This document shows, in pieces, positions 32,787-40,806 of a stretch of 64,000 nt of DNA. A model generated the notes under the pieces. That model made no database searches. It saw only the letters and a program-made list of their open reading frames with translations, and was not told the origin of the DNA. The translations under genes were made by a program, and so were the position numbers. The stretch is from Bacilli bacterium (GTDB taxonomy: Bacteria > Bacillota_I > Bacilli_A > RF39 > UBA660): the NCBI GenBank assembly GCA_900772095.1, contig CAAGQJ010000031.1, positions 1-64,000 of the forward strand, in the 5' to 3' direction. Each line of letters begins with the position of its first letter. Within the stretch, counting starts at the first letter, position 1.

Positions 32787-34346
32787 ATGAGAAATAAAAA
32801 AGGTTTTACTCTAGTAGAAATAATAGTAGTAATAGCAATAATAGGGGTTCTAGCAGGTATTATTGTTCCTAGTGTAATGAGATATGTAAGAAGAGGTAAA
32901 AATGATTATAATGCTAATTTGGAAACAGAGTTAGTATCGGTAGCAAAGAGTTATTATTCTGAACATAAAGAAGAGTTGCCAAGAGGCTATATAAATGAAA
33001 ATACTAATTTACCTATAACTACAAAGCTTCTTGGAGTATCGTATTTAGCAAATCAAAATTATTTACTTGGTGATTTTAAAGATGCTGATGGTAATAATTG
33101 TAAAATAAATAGTTATGTTGTTGTAGAAAATGATGGTGGTAACTATAAATATACTCCATGTGTAGTGTGTGATAGCGGATATAGTTCTGATGAAAAGTCA
33201 TGTAACTATAAAGCTCCGAGTTCATCTAATGAGGGTGAAAATACTCCTCCTTCTTGTAGTTTAACGTTGAAAAGTGGGGTTATAAATAAATGGACTAATG
33301 GTGATGTAGTTTTAAAGTTATCTGCTAGTGATAATAAAGGATTATCATATTATTATTTAAATAATGATGCAGATGGAATTACTATAAAAGACAATCCTTT
33401 ATCGTTTGAGCATGAAATAAATTTTGATAAAGATACCAATATTCCTAGTTATTATGTAAAAATTGAGGATGTTTCTATAAATTATAATCGTTGTTATTTT
33501 AATGAAAAAATACTAATAGATAAGACAGCACCAACTGTTGATGATATTAACTTTGATGGTGATGGTAATGTTCTTACAATTAAGGCGAGTGATAAAGGTG
33601 GCAGTGGTTTAGATAGAGTATGTATTAGTGCTAATGAATTTAAGTGTGATTGGGATGATAGTTTTTCTTTTGATATTAGCTCTGGAACATATACTAAATC
33701 TGGTTATAATCCACCTAACAATTATACTGGTATAATATATGTTTTTGTAAAAGATAAGGCAGGTAATGTATCTGTTAGTACAAAATACACTATAGTAAAA
33801 TTGCCAACAAAGGTAGTAATTTATAATGATAGTAAAACTTATTTTTATTCTAGTGGAGCACCAACAACAGTGTGTTTACAAGATGCAATTGGGTTAAATC
33901 ATTTTACTATAGAAAGGGAATTTTATACTGAAAAGCAAATAAATGTAAGTTATTATTATGATGAAGCAAAAAAGGCTTATTGTTTTAATGATAAGGTTAC
34001 TTTGAGCCAACCAAGGTATACTTATGTTTATTATAAAGCTAAATATAATGATGATTATACAAAGTCGGATGGTTCTATAGTTTCTTTAAAAGCAAGTTTT
34101 ACAAATAAAACAAAAAAAACTTATTATGTTGGATGTGTATATTTTGAACAAATATCTGATTATACTCCAAAACCAACTTGGCAAGATAAATATTGTGATA
34201 GTTCAAAAAGATTATATGCATATAATAAGCTAGATTATGTTGATTTTGAAGGACAATATTTATATAGTTATAGTGATTCTGATTATGTTTGGGATATAAC
34301 TAATGGTGCATATCGTTTTGGAGATCAGTTTAGATTTTATAATTAA
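32787..34346 (+). CDS. Pilin-like surface protein with Ig-like modules
   Basis: 519 aa. The N-terminal helix, MRNKKGFTLVEIIVVIAI, and the following 120 residues are closely related to the protein at 30522, including the Cys-containing YTPCVVCDSGY segment. Ig-like modules (KDKAGNVSVSTKY, LIDKTAPTVDD) follow to about residue 335. The C-terminal 180 residues are unrelated to the paralogue: Tyr- and Cys-rich, without thrombospondin-like or SH3-like domains. The pair suggests diversification of the exposed tip on a constant pilin base. GGAGG precedes the ATG. Confidence 0.8.
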   Translation: MRNKKGFTLVEIIVVIAIIGVLAGIIVPSVMRYVRRGKNDYNANLETELVSVAKSYYSEHKEELPRGYINENTNLPITTKLLGVSYLANQNYLLGDFKDADGNNCKINSYVVVENDGGNYKYTPCVVCDSGYSSDEKSCNYKAPSSSNEGENTPPSCSLTLKSGVINKWTNGDVVLKLSASDNKGLSYYYLNNDADGITIKDNPLSFEHEINFDKDTNIPSYYVKIEDVSINYNRCYFNEKILIDKTAPTVDDINFDGDGNVLTIKASDKGGSGLDRVCISANEFKCDWDDSFSFDISSGTYTKSGYNPPNNYTGIIYVFVKDKAGNVSVSTKYTIVKLPTKVVIYNDSKTYFYSSGAPTTVCLQDAIGLNHFTIEREFYTEKQINVSYYYDEAKKAYCFNDKVTLSQPRYTYVYYKAKYNDDYTKSDGSIVSLKASFTNKTKKTYYVGCVYFEQISDYTPKPTWQDKYCDSSKRLYAYNKLDYVDFEGQYLYSYSDSDYVWDITNGAYRFGDQFRFYN

Positions 34347-34394
34347 TTTAAATTAACTGAAAGCGAACAAATTAGAAAAATAATAATTAATTAC

Positions 34395-34423
34395 TTGTAT
34401 TATTAATGAAAAGAGTATATAAT
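34395..34423 (+). promoter_or_regulatory. Promoter of the T-box/aspS transcript
   Basis: TTGTAT (34395-34400), 17-base spacer, TATAAT (34418-34423). The predicted start is near 34430. Confidence 0.8.
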
Positions 34424-34429
34424 TTAATT

Positions 34430-34655
34430 AATGACTTTGAAGAGGAATAAATTATAATAAAATTATAGAGAGTTAGTGGTTGGTGTAAACTAATATAGAG
34501 TTATAATTTTTGACACCTTGGAGTTGTTTATCTGAAATTAGTAGGATAAACCGGCTAAACCGTTATCAAATAAGTGATTATAGTAATATAATAAATTGGG
34601 TGGTACCGCGGATTAACAGTTATTCGTCCCTTTGGGATATAACTGTTTTTTTATT
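34430..34655 (+). promoter_or_regulatory. T-box leader, Asp specifier
   Basis: Stem I carries the GTTAGTGGTTGGTGTAAACT apical region. The specifier reads GAC (Asp, 34512-34514), followed by the usual A and then CCTTGGAGTT. The T-box consensus TGGGTGGTACCGCGG is at 34597-34611. A terminator stem AACAGTTAT...GTCCC / GGGAT...ATAACTGTT (34615-34647) with a T run follows. Uncharged tRNA-Asp should stabilise the antiterminator and switch on aspS. This accounts for nearly all of the 322-base gap between the pilin-like gene and aspS. Confidence 0.95.
34615..34653 (+). terminator. Regulated terminator of the T-box leader
   Basis: Long stem AACAGTTAT...GTCCC / GGGAT...ATAACTGTT and seven T; mutually exclusive with the T-box antiterminator, which would use the bases around TGGGTGGTACCGCGG. 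Confidence 0.9.
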
Positions 34656-34668
34656 GAGGAGGAAAGTT

Positions 34669-36423
34669 ATGAAGAAAAATATGAATACTGATTTTAGTCT
34701 TTTGGATGTAAACAAAAAAGTTGAACTTTATGGTTGGGTAAGTAAGAAAAGAAATCTAGGTGGAGTAATTTTTATAGATCTACGTGATAGAAGTGGAATT
34801 ATTCAACTTGTAGTTAATCCAGATAATTCTTTTTATGATACTGCGCTTAGTTTAAAGAGTGAATATGTTATTCGAGTACAGGGAGTAATAAAAGAAAGAG
34901 AAAATAAAAATAAAAATCTTTTAACTGGTGATATTGAAGTAGATGTTACTGATATAGAAATAATTAATAAATCTGAAGATTTGCCATTTGAAATAAGTGA
35001 TAATACTACTGCAAGTGAGGAAACAAGATTAAAATATCGTTATCTTGATATAAGAAGAAATTCTATTAAAAATAATTTGATTTTAAGGCATAAAATTATG
35101 TTGTCTGCAAGAAATTTCTTTGATAAGAATGGATTTATTGAAGTAGAAACACCAATACTTGGGAAGTCTACTCCAGAGGGTGCAAGGGATTATTTAGTGC
35201 CTTCAAGAGTAAATAAGGGTAATTTTTATGCATTGCCTCAGTCACCACAAGTTTATAAACAATTATTAATGGTTGGAGGTATAGAAAGATATTTTCAAAT
35301 AGCAAAGTGTTTTAGAGATGAAGATTTGCGTGCTGATAGACAACCAGAGTTTACTCAAATAGATGTTGAAATGAGTTTTGTATCTGAAGATGATGTTATG
35401 GAAATTGGAGAACAATTTATTAAGACTATTTTTAAAGATACAATAAATTATGATATAAAATTGCCTTTAATGCGTATGAAATATGTTGATGCTATTAAGG
35501 ATTATGGTTCTGATAAACCTGATTTAAGATTTGATATGAAAATAAAGGATATTACTGAGGTGTTTAAAAATACTTCTATAGAGTTTATAAAAAATATAAT
35601 TAATAATTCTGGTATTGTAAATTGTTTGGTTGTGAAAGATGGAAGTTCAAAGTATTCGAGGAAAGATATAGATAAGTTATCTGATTATGTAAAGACTTAT
35701 AAGGCTAATTTTTTAGCGTATTTAAAAATTGAAGATGAAGTTACTGGTAGTTTAGCAAAAAATATGACAAGTGAAGAGATTAAATCTTTAAGGGATGTAT
35801 TAGAATTAGATAAGAATGATTTAGTTTTAATAGTTTCTGGTGATTATAATATAGTAAAAACATCTTTGGGAGCATTAAGATGTAAACTTGCTCGTGATTT
35901 GAATTTAATAGATAAGAATGATTATAAGTTATTGTGGGTTACTGATTTTCCTTCTTTTGAATGGAGTGAGGAAGAAGGGCGTTTTGTTGCATGTCATCAT
36001 CCTTTTACTGCACCAAAGGATGAAGATATAGATAAGCTTATGACTGATAAGGCGAATTGTTATTCAAAGGCTTATGATATTGTTATAAATGGTTATGAAG
36101 CTGGTGGTGGTTCTATTAGAATTCATAATGAGGAGGTTCAAGAGAAAATGTTCCTTGCGCTTGGACTTTCTATGGAACTTGCTCGTGATAAATTTGGTTA
36201 TTTTATGGATGCCTTTAAATATGGTGCGCCAAGTCATGGCGGTTTTGCATGTGGTTTAGATAGATTAACTATGTTACTTTCTAAAACAGATAATATAAAA
36301 GATGTTATTGCATTTCCAAAGACGACATCTGCTTCATGTTTGATGAGCGAATGCCCAAATAAAGTAGATAATTCTCAACTTGAAATATTAGGTATTTCAG
36401 TAGATAAAAAGAGTAAGGACTAA
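34669..36423 (+). CDS. aspS: Aspartyl-tRNA synthetase
   Basis: 584 aa class II synthetase of the bacterial type. The N-terminal OB domain binds the anticodon (VELYGWVSKKRNLGGVIF), followed by motif 2 (CFRDEDLRADRQPEFTQID), a GAD insertion domain in the middle (about residues 290-420) and motif 3 (GFACGLDRLTML). The start at 34669 follows GAGGAGG; the same frame is open back to 34510, but that region is the T-box RNA. The Asp specifier in the leader agrees with the product. Whether it also charges tRNA-Asn cannot be told here. Confidence 0.96.
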   Translation: MKKNMNTDFSLLDVNKKVELYGWVSKKRNLGGVIFIDLRDRSGIIQLVVNPDNSFYDTALSLKSEYVIRVQGVIKERENKNKNLLTGDIEVDVTDIEIINKSEDLPFEISDNTTASEETRLKYRYLDIRRNSIKNNLILRHKIMLSARNFFDKNGFIEVETPILGKSTPEGARDYLVPSRVNKGNFYALPQSPQVYKQLLMVGGIERYFQIAKCFRDEDLRADRQPEFTQIDVEMSFVSEDDVMEIGEQFIKTIFKDTINYDIKLPLMRMKYVDAIKDYGSDKPDLRFDMKIKDITEVFKNTSIEFIKNIINNSGIVNCLVVKDGSSKYSRKDIDKLSDYVKTYKANFLAYLKIEDEVTGSLAKNMTSEEIKSLRDVLELDKNDLVLIVSGDYNIVKTSLGALRCKLARDLNLIDKNDYKLLWVTDFPSFEWSEEEGRFVACHHPFTAPKDEDIDKLMTDKANCYSKAYDIVINGYEAGGGSIRIHNEEVQEKMFLALGLSMELARDKFGYFMDAFKYGAPSHGGFACGLDRLTMLLSKTDNIKDVIAFPKTTSASCLMSECPNKVDNSQLEILGISVDKKSKD

Positions 36424-36446
36424 GGTTATAGAACTTTAGTTTTTTA
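36419..36446 (+). terminator. aspS terminator
   Basis: Stem ACTAAGG / CTTTAGT (one G-U pair) starting in the stop codon, then a T run. Confidence 0.75.
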
Positions 36447-36494
36447 CTCTTTCATTTTATTAAAAAAAATGTTATATTTAATGTGGTGATACTA

Positions 36495-37748
36495 GTGGTA
36501 AAAAGAAGGAAAAGAAAGTATAAATTAAAAAAGAAGTTTAAATTATTATTGTTTGTAATTTTTGTACTTGGATTTATTTTAATAATAAAGCCATTTAATA
36601 ATAGGGATAATAAGAAAAGTATTTTTAGTGAAAGTTATGAATATCAAAATATTATAAGAAATAATACTAATGAGGTTATTGATGATGATGTAGAGGCTTT
36701 AATTATTAGTTTTTTAAATACATATTTTAGAGCAATGAAGGAATTAAAAGAATATGATATGATGAAATATTTTAATAATTATGAGGAGGCATATTTAAAT
36801 CAAACTGCACTTAAAGTTCTTATAAATTCTAGGGTTAAGCAATTAAATGATTTAAAACTTGATAAAGTAAGTTATGATATTTATTATGAGGATATATCTA
36901 CTAATGATGATGTTATAAAGGTAGTTTTAAAGGAAAATAGTTATCTTAATTTTAATTTTATGAAAGATATAACTTCAAAGATATATAATGTTGTTAATAC
37001 TTTTTATATAGTTAAAGAAGATGATGGTTATAAAATACAGAAATTTGATAAGGAACAGGGGTATTTTATAATGACTAAGGATTTATATTCTTCTAATGGT
37101 AAAACTGATGAGGAGATAAAGGATGATTTGGATAGTATTTTAAAAGTATATAATGATGAATTTGATAAGATGCTTAAAGAGCAAAATGTTTTATATAATA
37201 GGTATCTTGAATATAAGGATAAGAAGTTTAAAGAGTGTGATAATAAATATGATAGAAATAGTGCTAGGGATTATGCTTTAAGTCATGTTTTAGAAAGTAC
37301 TCCAGTAAATTATGGTTCTCTTGGGGGAAATTGTCAAAACTATGCTTCTTGGGTTTTAAATGCTGGTGGTATACCTATGGATAATGATGGTTCTTATAAG
37401 TGGAAACATTATGATTCTAGTATAGATGAAACTAGTTCAAAAAAGGGAAGAACTTCGTCATGGACTGGGGTTGTAAATTTTTATAATTATGCTAAAAACA
37501 ATACTGGATATGGGTTATGTAGTGAAGTAGATGTAAATACTTATTATGGTGAAGCTGGCGATATTATTCAAATTGGTTATGATAATGAATATAGGCATTC
37601 AGCGGTGGTTATAGATACATATAAGAAAGATGGTAGTACTATAGATTTAATTTTAAATTCTAATACTGGTGATTTGGAACAATTTCCGCTTTCGGCATAT
37701 GTTTATCCTTTGAAAAGATTGATAAAGGTTTTGGGCTTTAACAATTAA
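36495..37748 (+). CDS. Membrane-anchored protein with putative amidase domain (Amidase_6-like)
   Basis: 417 aa from GTG 36495, placed 4 bases after GGTGAT as at several other genes here. A basic N-terminus and one span (about residues 14-31) are followed by a linker domain (about 60-245). The C-terminal domain (about 255-410) has YDRNSARDYALSHV, a possible catalytic Cys in GGNCQNYASWVLNAGG, His in YRHSAVVID and Asn in NSNTGD, as in the CHAP/NlpC-like Amidase_6 family. It may hydrolyse peptide bonds in the wall; that is inference. The 3' end overlaps a convergent flippase gene by 11 bases. Confidence 0.75.
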   Translation: MVKRRKRKYKLKKKFKLLLFVIFVLGFILIIKPFNNRDNKKSIFSESYEYQNIIRNNTNEVIDDDVEALIISFLNTYFRAMKELKEYDMMKYFNNYEEAYLNQTALKVLINSRVKQLNDLKLDKVSYDIYYEDISTNDDVIKVVLKENSYLNFNFMKDITSKIYNVVNTFYIVKEDDGYKIQKFDKEQGYFIMTKDLYSSNGKTDEEIKDDLDSILKVYNDEFDKMLKEQNVLYNRYLEYKDKKFKECDNKYDRNSARDYALSHVLESTPVNYGSLGGNCQNYASWVLNAGGIPMDNDGSYKWKHYDSSIDETSSKKGRTSSWTGVVNFYNYAKNNTGYGLCSEVDVNTYYGEAGDIIQIGYDNEYRHSAVVIDTYKKDGSTIDLILNSNTGDLEQFPLSAYVYPLKRLIKVLGFNN

Positions 37749-39027
37749 TTTTCTTTATTTTACTATATAAGTATATAATATTAAATATATAATAAGTTAA
37801 ATATGATATTAGAATTGGCATCATTCCAATATTTAAAAATAATGTAATAAATAGTGTTAGTGTTTTAATAATAATTCCGATAGAACTTGCTCTTGCTATA
37901 TATTTTGCTTTATTCATAGCTTGAAGACTACTTATGAGTGGTCCAATAATATAGGATGGTAAGAAAATAATTGCGGCAATTCTTAATTTTTCAGTTCCAC
38001 TAGTTACATTAAACATTATATTTAAGAAAAAGCTTGGAAATAAAACAAGTAATATAGTGCAAGGAATACCTACTGCTAGGGAAAGCATTATTGCTTGTTT
38101 TATTTTTTGTTTTACTCTTTTTATATTGCCATTACTAGAATATTTGGAAATAACAGGAAGAAGGGCTGAACTAATTGCACCAGTTAAAAACATTGGCATT
38201 GTAACCATTGGTAGGACATAGCCATTTATTATTCCATAACCATTTGTTATATAGTTATTATCAAATCCTAGTTTTAATAAAACAAATGTAACTATTACTG
38301 GTTCTAAGAAGTTACCTACTGAAGTAATTAATCTACCTATAGTAGTAGGAAAGGATATTGCTACAATGTCTTTAATATTATCATAGTTTGGTTTTATGTC
38401 TTCTTTTTTTATTTTGAAATTTTTAGGTAAAAATAAGAATAGTATAATAATTGAAGATAATTCACTAACAATATTTAATAGTATTAAGAAAGTAATAGTT
38501 ACAATAGTACCTTTTGGTAATATGTAGGGAGTAACTAAGACTACTATAATTATTCTAATTATTTGTTCGAAAATATTTGATATAACATGGGGAAACATTT
38601 TTTCTTTTCCAAAGAAGTATCCTCTTGCAATACTAGATAATGTAATAAATGGAAGAGTAAAACTAATTGATAAAATGGGGTAGTATAAGTCGTTATTTTT
38701 AAGTAAATTATTGGCAATAAAGGAAGAGGAAAGTACTAAAATAAGCATGATTATTATATTATAAATCATTGCTATTGGAATAACTCCTAGTATAACATTT
38801 TTATTATTTCTTTTGTTTTCACTAATTAGTTTTGAAAGGGAAGTTGGTAGTGAAAAGCTTGTTATTGTTATAAATAGATTAAAAGTAGGCATAACAAGCA
38901 TATATAAGCCGATGTTATTACTACCTATATATCTAGTTATAACTATTCTGATTACCATAGCAAGTATTTTTGTGATAAAGCCTCCTAGAACTAGAATAAT
39001 TGTTGATTTTATAAACTTTTCTTTCAT
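37738..39027 (-). CDS. MOP-superfamily flippase (SpoVB/MurJ-like)
   Basis: 429 aa with about 12 membrane spans. The N-terminus (GGFITKILAMVIRIVITRYI, then NIGLYML) and the SLPTSLSKLISENK segment match the SpoVB/YtgP branch of polysaccharide and lipid II flippases. YtgP is the Bacillus MurJ, so this could move lipid II, although polysaccharide flippases share the plan. It is shorter than the roughly 500 aa usual for the branch, which suggests 12 rather than 14 spans. No ribosome binding site precedes the ATG; a TATATT lies only 5 bases upstream, so the mRNA could be leaderless. Confidence 0.8.
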   Translation of the reverse strand: MKEKFIKSTIILVLGGFITKILAMVIRIVITRYIGSNNIGLYMLVMPTFNLFITITSFSLPTSLSKLISENKRNNKNVILGVIPIAMIYNIIIMLILVLSSSFIANNLLKNNDLYYPILSISFTLPFITLSSIARGYFFGKEKMFPHVISNIFEQIIRIIIVVLVTPYILPKGTIVTITFLILLNIVSELSSIIILFLFLPKNFKIKKEDIKPNYDNIKDIVAISFPTTIGRLITSVGNFLEPVIVTFVLLKLGFDNNYITNGYGIINGYVLPMVTMPMFLTGAISSALLPVISKYSSNGNIKRVKQKIKQAIMLSLAVGIPCTILLVLFPSFFLNIMFNVTSGTEKLRIAAIIFLPSYIIGPLISSLQAMNKAKYIARASSIGIIIKTLTLFITLFLNIGMMPILISYLTYYIFNIIYLYSKIKKINC

Positions 39028-39072
39028 AGTTAAATATATGAAAGAATGTAAGTTATTAGCATAAAATTTAGT

Positions 39073-40080
39073 ATGAAAAAATTAAATTATAAATTAATAA
39101 ATATTCTATTAGTTTTTCTTATAATGTTTTTATTATATAAATTATTTCCTCTTTTTTATATGTTTTTTGGTGTTTTAAAGAAAGTATTAGGACCTTTTTT
39201 TATATCATTTATTATTTCATATGCATTGTATCCTGTAACAGTTTTTTTTAATAAGAGGTTTAATAAAGCACTTTCTTATATTTTTACTATTTTAATAGTT
39301 ATTTTTCTTTTTTTTATTTTATTATATTTTTCTATACCAATAATTATTAAAGAATTAAATATTTTGGGAAATGATTTATTAACTATTTTACCAAGAATAT
39401 TGAGTAAAAATATTCCGAGTGTTTTTAGTAATTTAATAAGTAATACTTTATCTATTTTTAGTAATAATGTTTATAAAGTTAGTTTGTCTTTTATTAAAAA
39501 TTCTATTTCTTTTGTAATAAATCTTTCTCTTATTGCTATTATGAGTGTTTCTTTATTGGTAAATATGGATAAAATAAGAAGTTTTTTGAAGAGAATTATT
39601 AGAAATAAAGATGTTTATTTACTTGTTCAAAATATTGATAGTGAGTTGTTTTGTTATATTAAGAGTATTTTTAGTATTATGCTTATTGAAATATTTGAAT
39701 ATACATTATTATATTTTTTAATAGGGCATCCTTATTATTATTTACTTGGTATTTTAATTGGGATAACTACTATTATACCTTACGTTGGGGCTTTGTTTAC
39801 TAATTTTATAGCGTTTATAACGGCGATAAATGTTAGTAGTAAGTTATTTATTTTTACGGCATTAATATCGCTTTTTATTCCTATAATAGATAATTATTTA
39901 GTTGATCCTAAAATAATGAGTAAAAGGGTTAAGGTGTCTTTTTTGGAGGTAATTGTATCTATTATAATTTCTTCTTCTTTGTTTGGGGTTACTGGTTTAA
40001 TAGTAGCGGTACCATTATATATAATAGTAAGTAATATAGTTAAGTATTTATATAAAACTATTTATAATAAAGCAAAGTAA
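39073..40080 (+). CDS. AI-2E family transporter (PerM/YdiK/TqsA-like)
   Basis: 335 aa, about eight membrane spans, with GPFFISFIISYALYPV near the N-terminus and the family-typical GITTIIPYVGALF and IDNYLVDPKIMSK in the second half. Members export or import diverse small molecules, and the AI-2 name should not be read as function. No ribosome binding site is visible; TAAAAT at 39062-39067 would give a start at or next to the ATG. The 3' end overlaps the convergent Crp-like gene by 23 bases. Confidence 0.85.
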   Translation: MKKLNYKLINILLVFLIMFLLYKLFPLFYMFFGVLKKVLGPFFISFIISYALYPVTVFFNKRFNKALSYIFTILIVIFLFFILLYFSIPIIIKELNILGNDLLTILPRILSKNIPSVFSNLISNTLSIFSNNVYKVSLSFIKNSISFVINLSLIAIMSVSLLVNMDKIRSFLKRIIRNKDVYLLVQNIDSELFCYIKSIFSIMLIEIFEYTLLYFLIGHPYYYLLGILIGITTIIPYVGALFTNFIAFITAINVSSKLFIFTALISLFIPIIDNYLVDPKIMSKRVKVSFLEVIVSIIISSSLFGVTGLIVAVPLYIIVSNIVKYLYKTIYNKAK

Positions 40081-40681
40081 TTATTCTTCCTTTTGTTAGA
40101 ATGAAGCCTTCATCTTTTAAGTTTTTAAGTTCTCTAGACATGGCAGTTCTATCTACTGCTAGATAGTCTGCTAGAAGAGTGTAACTAAATGGTAGATATA
40201 TTATTCTTTTATGATTTGATGCAACTTTAAAGTATTCAAGTAATTTATCGCGTATAGTTTTTTTGGATAGGATTTCGATGTGTTTGTTTTTTTCATCTAT
40301 TAGTTTTATTAATATATCAAGTAAATTTTTTAAAAACCTATTATAATAGGAAGTATTGTTATTTAAAATGAGGGCGCTTTCATAATCAATAAATAATATT
40401 CGTGAATTTTCTTTTACTAGAACTGAGTATTCATCGTTTGATAAATAGGATATAGTAGTGCCAAATATATTGTTATCATTTAATTCTTCGACTATTTTTT
40501 GGTTACCATTATAATCTGTTTTAATAATAGAAAGTCTTCCTTTTAATAAAACTCCAATTATATTTTCTCTTGTATTTATAGAAATATAGGAGTTTTTAGT
40601 ATAGGTTCTTGTATATGATTCGAATAGTTTTAGTAATTTTATTTGGTCTTTTAAGTTAATATTATAGAATAGTTCGTTCAT
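40058..40681 (-). CDS. Crp/Fnr family transcriptional regulator
   Basis: 207 aa. An N-terminal cyclic-nucleotide-type beta barrel (about 20-115, with NIIGVLLKGRLSIIKTD), a long linker helix and a C-terminal winged helix (about 140-207) with the recognition helix in LADYLAVDRTAMSRELKNL. The N-terminal part lacks the Cys set of Fnr [4Fe-4S] proteins, so an oxygen-sensing cluster is unlikely; it has no obvious cAMP site either. The ATG at 40681 follows GAGGTG. Upstream, an 18-bp palindrome overlaps its own promoter. It diverges from nrdD, a possible target. Confidence 0.85.
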   Translation of the reverse strand: MNELFYNINLKDQIKLLKLFESYTRTYTKNSYISINTRENIIGVLLKGRLSIIKTDYNGNQKIVEELNDNNIFGTTISYLSNDEYSVLVKENSRILFIDYESALILNNNTSYYNRFLKNLLDILIKLIDEKNKHIEILSKKTIRDKLLEYFKVASNHKRIIYLPFSYTLLADYLAVDRTAMSRELKNLKDEGFILTKGRIITLLYYK

Positions 40682-40700
40682 TTTACACCTCTTGAATAAA

Positions 40701-40729
40701 ATTTTATCATTTTTTCTTGTTTGTTGCAA
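40701..40729 (-). promoter_or_regulatory. Promoter of the Crp/Fnr-like gene
   Basis: On the minus strand: TTGCAA (40729-40724), 17-base spacer, TAAAAT (40706-40701). The -35 box is inside the palindrome at 40721-40738. Confidence 0.7.
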
Positions 40730-40738
40730 TTGCAACAA
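40721..40738. promoter_or_regulatory. Perfect 18-bp palindrome, candidate operator
   Basis: TTGTTGCAATTGCAACAA reads the same on both strands. It lies between the Crp-like gene and nrdD and covers the -35 of the former, so binding would repress that gene. The likely ligand is the adjacent regulator, which is inference; it differs from the classic Crp and Fnr boxes. Confidence 0.65.
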
Positions 40739-40806
40739 TACTATTTTTTTATTTGTGTTATATTTTTATTGTAAGAAAAATAAAAAAGTTGTAGAGGAGA
40801 AGTTAT

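Noticed and set aside
34510..34668. N-terminal extension of AspRS
   Set aside because: The open frame runs through the T-box RNA and its terminator; the family starts near 34669, after GAGGAGG.
40721..40738. Rex (redox repressor) site
   Set aside because: It has TTGTT/AACAA ends as Rex boxes do, but the inner bases (GCAATTGC) do not fit TTGTTAA-N4-TTAACAA, and a Crp/Fnr-like gene is adjacent. Not fully excluded.
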